64,000 bases of DNA from G965250275 sp965250275 (GTDB lineage Bacteria > Pseudomonadota > Alphaproteobacteria > Rhodobacterales > Rhodobacteraceae), in the NCBI GenBank assembly GCA_965250275.1, contig OZ252297.1:620001-684000 (forward strand), in the 5' to 3' direction. Below, one piece after another: positions 55,126 through 62,695 of the stretch. Positions within the stretch are counted from its first letter, which is position 1, and each line of letters opens with the position of its first letter. The position numbers and the translations under genes were made by a program. Under the pieces are notes generated by a model that did not search any database, was not told the DNA's origin, and worked only from the letters and a program-made list of their open reading frames with translations.

Positions 55126-55906
55126 TGACAGCCCGGTCAAAACAAGGACCGAAGGCCCGATCCTGGAACTGACATTGGACCGGCCCAAGGCCAATGCCAT
55201 CGATCTGATCACATCGCGGGTCATGGGTGAGGCCTTCGCGGCCTTCCGCGACGATCCGGACCTGAGGGTCGCCATTCTGACCGGTGCGGGCGAGAGATTC
55301 TTTTGCCCCGGTTGGGACCTGAAAGCCGCCGCCGACGGGGATGCTGTGGACGGCGACTATGGCGTTGGCGGGTTTGGAGGACTTCAGGAACTGCGTGGCA
55401 TGAACAAGCCAGTGATCGCTGCCGTCAACGGGATCGCCTGTGGCGGAGGGCTGGAGCTAGCCTTGAGTGCAGACATCATTCTGGCAGCGGACCATGCGAG
55501 TTTTGCACTGCCGGAAATCCGCTCGGGGACCGTGGCCGATGCCGCGAGTGTGAAACTGCCCAAACGTATTCCGTACCATATTGCGATGGAGCTGCTGTTG
55601 ACCGGGCGCTGGTTCGATGCCGAGGAAGCCCATCGATGGGGGTTGGTGAATGAGATCGTGCCCTGTGGTGACCTGCTGGAACGGGCCTGGGATCTGGCAC
55701 GACTTTTGGCCAGCGGTCCGCCACTGGTTTATGCTGCGATCAAGGAAGTGGTCCGCGAAGCAGAGGACGCGAAGTTTCAGGACATGATGAACCGGATCAC
55801 GAAGCGGCAGTTGGCAACGGTGGATGTCCTCTATGCCAGCGAGGACCAGATGGAAGGTGCGCGCGCCTTCGCAGAAAAGCGGGATCCAGTCTGGAAAGGG
55901 CGCTGA
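55118..55906 (+). CDS. caiD: CaiD-like enoyl-CoA hydratase (crotonobetainyl-CoA hydratase type)
   Basis: 262 aa from the ATG at 55118 (GGAG site). Crotonase fold with the oxyanion segment GWDLKAAA, NGIACGGGLELAL with E113, and FALPEIRSG with E133, matching the catalytic Glu pair of CaiD. From memory, E. coli CaiD shares LDRPKANAID, FRDDP-x-LRVAI, GWDLKAAA and the C-terminal end AFAEKRDPVWKGR, which is unusual among crotonases. Related enzymes hydrate crotonobetainyl-CoA to carnitinyl-CoA. The true substrate in this operon, which has no caiB/caiC, remains open. Confidence 0.85.
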   Translation: MTDDSPVKTRTEGPILELTLDRPKANAIDLITSRVMGEAFAAFRDDPDLRVAILTGAGERFFCPGWDLKAAADGDAVDGDYGVGGFGGLQELRGMNKPVIAAVNGIACGGGLELALSADIILAADHASFALPEIRSGTVADAASVKLPKRIPYHIAMELLLTGRWFDAEEAHRWGLVNEIVPCGDLLERAWDLARLLASGPPLVYAAIKEVVREAEDAKFQDMMNRITKRQLATVDVLYASEDQMEGARAFAEKRDPVWKGR

Positions 55907-55913
55907 GGCAACT

Positions 55914-56543
55914 CTAGCGTTTGCGAAAAGTGGCGATCAGGGCGATGTCGTCGCCATGGGGACCGCTGGCCTCGGTGCCGTAGATGCGGGTCTCCGGCAG
56001 ACGCAGGTCTGTGACCCGCTCCGATAAGGCGTCAAACTTCGTTTCGAAGCCGGCTGACGAGTAGTGCTTTGCGTTGATCGAAAGAGCGAACAGCGCGCCA
56101 GATGCAGCGACGTCTAACAGATGATCGATGGCGTCCGGGCCAACGTGCCCGGTCGTGAACGTACCGGAGCTCACGATCCCGGCATAGGGCTGCGGCGGCG
56201 GATCAAGCGGGACAGTAATGTCCGCGACGAATGTGCGTCGATAGACGCCCTTACCTTGCGCCACTTCGAGCATTTCAGCGCTTATGTCAGTGGCGTCGAT
56301 CGGGCTGATTCCTTGGTCGTGCAACGCTACGCCGCAGATGCCTGTTCCCGCGCCAACATCCAGGACCGGTCCTGTGCCGCCTGCCTCTTTGAAAACCCGT
56401 GCCACGTGCAGATGCAGTTCATAGTGCTGTTCAGCGACGAAGCCGTCGTCATAGGTCTCGGCCCAGTCCGCATACAGCCGGCGCGAGTCATCCGGTGTTT
56501 CCAAAGCATAGGCATCGTTGATGTCGGGGCTGTCTTTGGTCAT
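55914..56543 (-). CDS. Class I SAM-dependent methyltransferase
   Basis: 209 aa. It has RRLYADWAETYDDGF at the start, motif I VLDVGAGTGICGVAL (~60-74), and DATDISAEMLEVA as motif II. The substrate is unknown; it resembles small-molecule methyltransferases. It faces the CaiD-like gene (7-nt gap, convergent) and lies 30 nt downstream of paaE on the same strand, so it may be transcribed with the paa operon. Confidence 0.9.
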   Translation of the reverse strand: MTKDSPDINDAYALETPDDSRRLYADWAETYDDGFVAEQHYELHLHVARVFKEAGGTGPVLDVGAGTGICGVALHDQGISPIDATDISAEMLEVAQGKGVYRRTFVADITVPLDPPPQPYAGIVSSGTFTTGHVGPDAIDHLLDVAASGALFALSINAKHYSSAGFETKFDALSERVTDLRLPETRIYGTEASGPHGDDIALIATFRKR

Positions 56544-56573
56544 GCGTCAGACAACCCCGGATCGCGCGCGATT

Positions 56574-57629
56574 TCAAGCGGCGTCAAAATCCAGAACCAG
56601 ATGATCTGAGGTTGGGCGCGTCTGGCAGGCAAGCGTGAAGCCGGCTTCCAGTTCCCATGGTTCCAGCGAATAGTTCACCGCCATTTCTGCACTGCCTTCG
56701 GCGACCTTGCACCGGCAAGTGCAGCACATGCCACCCTTACAGGAGAAGGGCAGTTCCAGACCCTGACGTGCGGCTGCGTCCAGAACGGTGTCGTCCTGGG
56801 CTTCGACACGGAACTGCCGGCGCGTTCCGTCCAGAAGCACATCAACGGAAACGCCGCTGGCGGCGACGGCCTCGGCGGCTTCGGACTTGGGTGCGCGCGG
56901 CACCTCGCCATCCTGGTAGAACCGTTCGAAGTGAATGCGGTCTGCCTTAAAACCGCGATGGATCAAACTGCTCTTGATGTCGTCGATCATTTCGCCGGGG
57001 CCACAAAGATAAACGCCATCCGCGCGATCCAGATCAACCGCGCCGGCGTTTGCCAGTTTCTCGATCCGTTCACCTGTCACGCGCCCATTGAGCAACGCAA
57101 CATCCTGCGCCTCGCGACTCAGAACGTGGATCAGGCGGAACCGCGACATGTGCCGGTCTTTCAAATCATCCAATGCGCTGCGGAACATGATGCTGTCGGT
57201 CTGGCGGTTGCCGTAGACAAACGTGACGTTTCCACCCCGTTCGAGGGCGTCGCTGGCGATCGACATCATCGGGGTGACCCCGGACCCGGCGGCGATCAGG
57301 ACAATGTTTGCGGGCTCTTGCAGAACAAACCGCCCGTCAGGTTCCATCACGGCCAATCGGTCGCCGGCTTTCAGGTTCTGTGCGTAACCGGAGAAGGCGC
57401 CGCCCGCGACATGCTTGATCCCAACCGTCAGGGGCGCACCCTGCGCGCTGGCAATAGAATAGGACCTTCGCGTGTCCTCGCCGTCGATATCTGCCCGCAA
57501 TGTCAGGTATTGCCCCGGCGTGTACGCATAGGCCGGTTGGAGATCGGCAGGGACATCAAACGTCACTGCCACCGCGTCTGCGGTTAACGGTTCGACAGTC
57601 TTGATGGTCAGATCGTGAAATCGTCTCAT
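56574..57629 (-). CDS. paaE: Phenylacetyl-CoA epoxidase reductase subunit
   Basis: 351 aa from the ATG at 57629 (GGAGA site). The N-terminal ferredoxin-reductase part has RRSYSIAS (FAD) and LIAAGSGVTPMMSI (NAD(P)H). The C-terminal plant-type 2Fe-2S domain has CKGGMCCTCRCKV and a final LACQ cysteine. It passes electrons from NADPH to the PaaABC oxygenase. Last paa gene of the operon here. Confidence 0.94.
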   Translation of the reverse strand: MRRFHDLTIKTVEPLTADAVAVTFDVPADLQPAYAYTPGQYLTLRADIDGEDTRRSYSIASAQGAPLTVGIKHVAGGAFSGYAQNLKAGDRLAVMEPDGRFVLQEPANIVLIAAGSGVTPMMSIASDALERGGNVTFVYGNRQTDSIMFRSALDDLKDRHMSRFRLIHVLSREAQDVALLNGRVTGERIEKLANAGAVDLDRADGVYLCGPGEMIDDIKSSLIHRGFKADRIHFERFYQDGEVPRAPKSEAAEAVAASGVSVDVLLDGTRRQFRVEAQDDTVLDAAARQGLELPFSCKGGMCCTCRCKVAEGSAEMAVNYSLEPWELEAGFTLACQTRPTSDHLVLDFDAA

Positions 57630-57696
57630 GCGTGGGTCTCCGGCAATACGGTCACGAACGCAAAGACTAACGACGATGCGTTCTGCGGTTGGGCGC

Positions 57697-58194
57697 CTAA
57701 AGGCATTTGAAGTAATCGAATGGCTCTGCGCAGGACATGCATCGGTACTGAGCCTTGCAGGCGGTTGAGCCAAACTCGCTGATTTTCTGGGTCTCTCGGC
57801 TGCCACAGCGCGGACAGGTCACTGTGGTTTCTGCGAAGAGCGCCATTTTCGACCCAGAGCTCTGCTCGGGCGGCGCGATCCCATAGGCCCGCAGTTTCTC
57901 CCGCCCCTCATCGGTGATCCAGTCTGTGGTCCATGCTGGCGACAAAACGCGATTGATGCGCGGCTCGAAACCCGCTTCGCGCAAAGCCACTTCGATGGAC
58001 AGCTCAATGGCCATGGTCGCGGGGCAGCCGGAATACGTGGGTGTTACATCCGCGATGGCCATTCCATCCTCGAGCCGTACGGCACGCAAAATGCCAAGTT
58101 CGGCCACGTTGACGCAGGGCACCTCCGGATCAGGAACCGAAGCCGCCGCGTCCCAGGCGCGGCGCTCATCCAGAGAGGCGGCTGCAGTTACCAT
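57697..58194 (-). CDS. paaD: Phenylacetyl-CoA epoxidase subunit PaaD
   Basis: 165 aa. The N-terminal MIP18/DUF59-like domain has SVPDPEVPCVNVAELGI and TPTYSGCPAT. The C-terminal zinc-ribbon-like part has CPRCGSRET and YRCMSCAEPF. PaaD is needed for maturation or iron-centre assembly of the epoxidase. It overlaps paaC by 7 nt. Confidence 0.95.
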   Translation of the reverse strand: MVTAAASLDERRAWDAAASVPDPEVPCVNVAELGILRAVRLEDGMAIADVTPTYSGCPATMAIELSIEVALREAGFEPRINRVLSPAWTTDWITDEGREKLRAYGIAPPEQSSGSKMALFAETTVTCPRCGSRETQKISEFGSTACKAQYRCMSCAEPFDYFKCL

Positions 58195-58919
58195 GTCGCA
58201 CCGGGATGAGCGCGATAGACCGATTGCATTTCAGCCAGCAAATGCCCCAGACCTTCGCCATGCAGCCCGGTGCGTCCGCCGGTTTGCGGGTAGGGTACAT
58301 CAGGTGCCTCCAACAGAGCTTGTGCAAAGACCTCCGAAATCGTTGTCTCCCAGGCCGGTCGCATCGCGGCGCGCTTGGGCAGGATCGTCTCGGTTGCCGC
58401 ACCCTCATCGAAGAGTTCGTGGGTGTAGATATGAAGGTCCGCAACCGCGTCCCGCATGCGGGATGCGCTTTCTTCGGTACCGTCGCCCAATCGAATGACC
58501 CATTCGCCAGAGTGCCGAATGTGATAGGCCATCTCCTTGACGGCCTTGCCTGCAACGCCAGAGATCACATCGTCTCCGCAATCGATTGCTGCAGCCCAAT
58601 AGGGTTCCATGAATGCCGCGAAGTAAAGTTGCCGCAAAACGGTATGGGCGAAGTCGCGGTTGGGCCGCTCGACCAGCAGGCAGTTCCGGAACTCACGTTC
58701 GCCTCTAAGGAAGGCCATATCGTCTTCGGACCGGCCCTGGCCTTCAAGGGTTGCAGCGTAGTCGTACAGCGTCCGGGATGTTCCGATCAGATCCAACGCC
58801 ATGTTTGGCATGGCAAGGTCTTCTTCGAGCATGGGGGCATGGCCGCACCATTCGCTCAGTCTGTGACCGAGTATCAGGTGGTCGTCAGCCAACTCTAGTA
58901 CGGCATCAAAGAGTGCCAT
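58188..58919 (-). CDS. paaC: Phenylacetyl-CoA epoxidase subunit C
   Basis: 243 aa from the ATG at 58919 (TGATG overlap with paaB; a GTG one codon upstream is possible). Ferritin-like structural subunit: LADDHLILGHRLSEWCGHAP, a VERPNRDFAHTVLRQLYF helix, and KEMAYHIRHSGEWVIRLGDG. It supports the PaaA catalytic subunit but lacks the full di-iron ligand set. Confidence 0.95.
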   Translation of the reverse strand: MALFDAVLELADDHLILGHRLSEWCGHAPMLEEDLAMPNMALDLIGTSRTLYDYAATLEGQGRSEDDMAFLRGEREFRNCLLVERPNRDFAHTVLRQLYFAAFMEPYWAAAIDCGDDVISGVAGKAVKEMAYHIRHSGEWVIRLGDGTEESASRMRDAVADLHIYTHELFDEGAATETILPKRAAMRPAWETTISEVFAQALLEAPDVPYPQTGGRTGLHGEGLGHLLAEMQSVYRAHPGATW

Positions 58920-59203
58920 CACATATGTCCCACTTCATCAGGGATGTCATAGAAGGTGGGATGGCGGTAAATTTTGTCCCCGGTGGGCTCGAAGTTTTCA
59001 CCGGCCTGATCCGGGTCGCTGGCCGTGATTGCGTTTGACGGCACCACCCAGATCGAGTTGCCCTCTCCCCGGCGCGTGTACACATCCCGCGCGGACTGAA
59101 GCGCCATGACTTCGTCCGCCGCGTGGATCGATCCGACGTGTTTATGCGCCAGCCCGTTGCGGGGGCGGATGAACACTTCCCAAAGTGGAATTTCTCCGGT
59201 CAT
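58919..59203 (-). CDS. paaB: Phenylacetyl-CoA epoxidase subunit B
   Basis: 94 aa from the ATG at 59203 (AAGGAAG site). It matches PaaB closely: PLWEVFIRPRNGLAHKHVGS, ALQSARDVYTRRGEG and IWVVPSNAI. It bridges PaaAC units in the complex. It follows paaA by 76 bp. Confidence 0.95.
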   Translation of the reverse strand: MTGEIPLWEVFIRPRNGLAHKHVGSIHAADEVMALQSARDVYTRRGEGNSIWVVPSNAITASDPDQAGENFEPTGDKIYRHPTFYDIPDEVGHM

Positions 59204-59279
59204 TCGGTGCTTCCTTTTGCTGGGTGGGCGACCGCGACGCAGTTCCGGTCGGATCTGCGTTCGGGATATCGCCTGAACC

Positions 59280-60263
59280 TTACTCGGCGGCCATTTTGCG
59301 GGTGCGGCGTTTCTCTGCGTGGGCAAGGGCTGCTTCGCGCACCCAGGCGCCCTCTTCCCATGCCGCACGCCGGTCCCTGACGCGATCGCGGGCCATGGGG
59401 CCATGCCCTTTCACGACTCTCCAGAATTCGTCCCAGTCGATTGGGCCATGTTGATAGCCGCCCTTTTCCTCGTCCCATGTCATGTCGGGGTCAGGGATTG
59501 TGAGGCCGAGATACTCGGCCTGAGGGACGGTGGCGTTGATGAATTTCTGGCGCAGATCATCGTTGGAAAACCGTTTGATCTTCCATGCCATGTTCTGATC
59601 GGAGTGCTCGCTTTCACTATCGTGGGGCCCGAACATCATGATCGAAGGCCACCACCAGCGATTAAGACTGTCCTGTGCCATGGCTTTCTGTTCGGGTGTA
59701 CCTTGCGCCAGGGTCATCACGATTTCATAACCCTGGCGCTGATGGAAACTCTCTTCCTTGCAGACCCGGATCATCGCACGGGCATAGGGCCCGAAAGAGC
59801 ACCGACAAAGCGGTATCTGGTTCATGATCGCCGCGCCATCGACCAACCAGCCGATGGTCCCGATGTCAGCCCAGCTTAGGGTGGGGTAGTTGAAGATCGA
59901 CGAGTACTTGGCTTTGCCCGACAACAACTCCTCGGTCATTTGATCCCGGCTGACGCCAAGCGTTTCGGCGGCGGCATATAGATAGAGACCGTGGCCGCCT
60001 TCGTCCTGCACCTTGGCCAGCAACGCGGCCTTGCGGCGCAAGGATGGAGCACGCGTGATCCAGTTGCCCTCGGGCAGCATGCCGACGATTTCGGAGTGCG
60101 CATGCTGGCCAATCTGCCGAATGAGCGTCCGACGATAGCCTTCGGGCATGGCATCGTTGGGTTCAATTTTTTCCTCGGCATCGATGCGTGCCTGAAAAGC
60201 GGCCAGGAACTCTGGCGTTTCTTCCGTATGAACATCTGAACCGATCAGACCCTGAGAATACAT
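59280..60263 (-). CDS. paaA: Phenylacetyl-CoA epoxidase catalytic subunit A
   Basis: 327 aa. Di-iron oxygenase subunit: Glu/His ligands lie in [25 protein letters not shown], and [17 protein letters not shown]. It epoxidises the ring of phenylacetyl-CoA using O2. It is first in the paaABCDE order, the usual one, but no paaG, paaZ, paaJ or paaK follow; they must lie elsewhere. The promoter gap carries a long inverted repeat at 60299. Confidence 0.96.
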   Translation of the reverse strand: MYSQGLIGSDVHTEETPEFLAAFQARIDAEEKIEPNDAMPEGYRRTLIRQIGQHAHSEIVGMLPEGNWITRAPSLRRKAALLAKVQDEGGHGLYLYAAAETLGVSRDQMTEELLSGKAKYSSIFNYPTLSWADIGTIGWLVDGAAIMNQIPLCRCSFGPYARAMIRVCKEESFHQRQGYEIVMTLAQGTPEQKAMAQDSLNRWWWPSIMMFGPHDSESEHSDQNMAWKIKRFSNDDLRQKFINATVPQAEYLGLTIPDPDMTWDEEKGGYQHGPIDWDEFWRVVKGHGPMARDRVRDRRAAWEEGAWVREAALAHAEKRRTRKMAAE

Positions 60264-60298
60264 GCGCGACCTCCTCCCAAACGGGTATCAAATACATA

Positions 60299-60336
60299 TG
60301 TTACGAAAAAACGTCTTTCAACAGTTTTTTGTAACA
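60299..60336. promoter_or_regulatory. Long inverted repeat at the paa promoter
   Basis: TGTTACGAAAAAAC at 60299-60312 faces GTTTTTTGTAACA at 60324-60336 with 11 nt between; the arms pair apart from one extra G. It lies 36 bp upstream of paaA in the 109-bp gap shared with the divergent SDR gene. It is a strong candidate site for the paa repressor (PaaR or PaaX type), whose gene is not in the window. Confidence 0.6.
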
Positions 60337-60372
60337 CTTGTGCTGATCGGTTGCGCATAGCATCTAGGATGC

Positions 60373-61227
60373 ATGGTCAACACACTGGTTTCATTTGGAC
60401 ATGGGTACTCTGCACGCGCTCTGAGCCGGGCTCTGCCGCCGGACGAATGGCGGATTGTCGGAACGACGCGCAGTCTGGAGAAGACGGACGCGATTCGCGC
60501 ATCAGGTGCTGAGCCGGTGGTTTTCCCCGGTGGCGACGTGATGGATGCATTGAACGCCGCGACTCATCTTCTGATTTCCGCGGGTCCGACCGCTGATGGA
60601 GACCCTGTGCTGACGCAGATCCCGGATGACATCGCGCGAATTGCGCCAAAATTGCGCTGGGCGGGATACCTGTCCACAACGGGCGTCTATGGCGATCACA
60701 AAGGCGAATGGGTGGATGAGGCGTCACCGCTGACTCCAACGACCCGCCGCGGTCAGTGGCGCAAAGATGCCGAGGCGCAGTGGCAAGCGATTCCAGATCT
60801 GCCACTGCATATCTTCAGGCTGGCGGGGATCTATGGACCGGGTCGCGGCCCATTTGCCAAGGTGCGCAATGGCACAGCGCGACGGATCATCAAAGCCGGT
60901 CAAGTCTTTAGTCGCATCCACGTGGATGATATCGCGCAGGTCCTGCTGGCGTCGATCAGATCACCCAACCCCGGCCGTATTTACAACCTGTGTGACGATG
61001 ACCCCGCGCCCCCTCAAGACGTTATCGCACATGCTGCCCGCCTGTTGGGTCTGCCCCTTCCGCCTGAAGAGCCGTTTGATACCGCGGAAATGACACCTAT
61101 GGCCCGCAGCTTTTACGCCGAAAGCAAGCGGGTTCATAACGACCGGATCAAGCAGGAACTGGGCATCGAGCTGCTGTACCCAACCTACAAAGAAGGATTG
61201 GCCGCATTGCTGAGAGAGGCGGACTAG
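60373..61227 (+). CDS. NAD(P)-binding SDR-type protein (YeeZ-like)
   Basis: 284 aa. The Rossmann start is LVSFGHGYSARALSRAL, with G-x-G-Y-x-A in place of the common G-x-x-G-x-x-G. YLSTTGVYGDHKGEW holds the active-site Ser/Thr and Tyr region, and FRLAGIYGPGR and HVDDIAQVL are extended-SDR landmarks. This YeeZ-like group has no agreed reaction. It is transcribed away from the paa operon from a shared promoter gap. Confidence 0.88.
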   Translation: MVNTLVSFGHGYSARALSRALPPDEWRIVGTTRSLEKTDAIRASGAEPVVFPGGDVMDALNAATHLLISAGPTADGDPVLTQIPDDIARIAPKLRWAGYLSTTGVYGDHKGEWVDEASPLTPTTRRGQWRKDAEAQWQAIPDLPLHIFRLAGIYGPGRGPFAKVRNGTARRIIKAGQVFSRIHVDDIAQVLLASIRSPNPGRIYNLCDDDPAPPQDVIAHAARLLGLPLPPEEPFDTAEMTPMARSFYAESKRVHNDRIKQELGIELLYPTYKEGLAALLREAD

Positions 61228-61444
61228 CGGCTTGGCTTGCTTTGATTGGGCTTGCCCCGAACCGATTGCTCAGAGATAATCGCTACGTTTCTGGCACGGA
61301 CAGCAAGGGCCACCGGGTGCGCATAGGGCGCGCCACAGGAGTCGTGCCGGAGGCCTGTCATCACTATTGCGACCCAACAATACCAGCAAGTGGTTTGCGT
61401 CCGGCTCTGCGCTGGGGATAACCCGCCGGTGGGAGAGGTCTTCC

Positions 61445-62695
61445 ATGTCTGATCCGAATGCAAGGCAGGTTTTGGCGAATGTCCGCATTCCGGTCTCAAT
61501 GCTGCAGAACCCCGAGTCGTTTGGTGAAACGCGGATTGGCGACTGTCTTGTGGGTGAACTGGAGTTGCATGGCGGGCGGCTGAGCCGGCTTGTGCCGGTC
61601 GATCCGTTGCCCGATCGGCAGCCCATAGTTTTATTGCCGAGGCTGACCGAGGCGCATGTTCATCTGGACAAATGCCACACCATCAACCGGCTCAACGGCG
61701 TGGGCGGAGACTTGGCCGCAGCGGGACGGGCCATGCAGCAGGATCGTGTCAACTGGACGGAACCCGATATCCGCGAGCGGGCGGAGAGGGGACTGCGCGA
61801 ACTGTTGAGAGCCGGGTGCGGCACCGTTCGCACTCATATTGACTGGAGCTGGGGTGCGGATGTCTTGCAACCTCCACTGGCCTGGCACGTGCTGACAGAG
61901 CTTGCCGAAGCCCATTCAGGGGATGTGCGGCTGAATTGTGCGGCGCTGGTCGGAATTGACGAACTGGCAAGGTCCGGTGTGGCCCATACAATCGCGGAAG
62001 AGCTGGCCAGACGCGGCGCAGCACTTGGCGCATTCGTGTTTGGCCAGGCCGCGAGCGAACACGGTCTGCGGGCCGCATTCCGTGCGGCATCAGAAAAAGG
62101 TCTGGCGCTGGATTTCCACGTGGATGAAGGACTTGAGCCGGATCTTCGCGGGCTTGAATTGATTGCGGATATCGCCCTTGAGACCCGTCATGAAGGCCCG
62201 GTGTTGTGTGGTCATGCTTGCAGCCTTGCCTCTCAACCAGCGTCCGACGTCCAGCGGACCGCCGATAAGCTGGCACAGGCCGGAATCATCGTCGTCTCGC
62301 TGCCGGCGACAAATCTCTATTTACAGGGCAGGGCCGGTGGCACGCCTGATCGGCGCGGTGTCACTCAGATTCACGAACTGCGCGCCGCAGGCGTGCGGAT
62401 GATCGTTGGTACCGACAACGTCGGCGATGCCTATTGCCCCGGAAACAGGCACGACCCTTTTCATACACTTGGTCTGGCCTGCATCGCTGCGCATATGGAC
62501 CCGCCGGTTGGCCAATGGCTCCCCATGATCGCACAGGATGCCTCTCTCGGGCTTGGCGAGCCCCCTATCTGGTTGGACGATGCGCACGCGGACGATGTGA
62601 TTGCGGTCCAGGCCGGCGGAACGTCCGATCTGCTGGGTGACTTGTCCGGCCTGATCCAACCCCTTTCAACAATTCTGGAGCAACCCCCGTCATGA
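61445..62695 (+). CDS. Cytosine-deaminase-like amidohydrolase
   Basis: 416 aa from the ATG at 61445 (GAGAGG site). The metal site is TEAHVHLDKCHT, the H-x-H-L-D-K form of cytosine deaminases and N-isopropylammelide hydrolases; FHVDEGLE, GHACSLAS and GTDNVGDAYCPGN supply the other ligands. It deaminates or hydrolyses a cyclic N-compound. It ends with an ATGA overlap onto the FAD-oxidoreductase gene, pointing to one catabolic unit. Confidence 0.9.
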   Translation: MSDPNARQVLANVRIPVSMLQNPESFGETRIGDCLVGELELHGGRLSRLVPVDPLPDRQPIVLLPRLTEAHVHLDKCHTINRLNGVGGDLAAAGRAMQQDRVNWTEPDIRERAERGLRELLRAGCGTVRTHIDWSWGADVLQPPLAWHVLTELAEAHSGDVRLNCAALVGIDELARSGVAHTIAEELARRGAALGAFVFGQAASEHGLRAAFRAASEKGLALDFHVDEGLEPDLRGLELIADIALETRHEGPVLCGHACSLASQPASDVQRTADKLAQAGIIVVSLPATNLYLQGRAGGTPDRRGVTQIHELRAAGVRMIVGTDNVGDAYCPGNRHDPFHTLGLACIAAHMDPPVGQWLPMIAQDASLGLGEPPIWLDDAHADDVIAVQAGGTSDLLGDLSGLIQPLSTILEQPPS

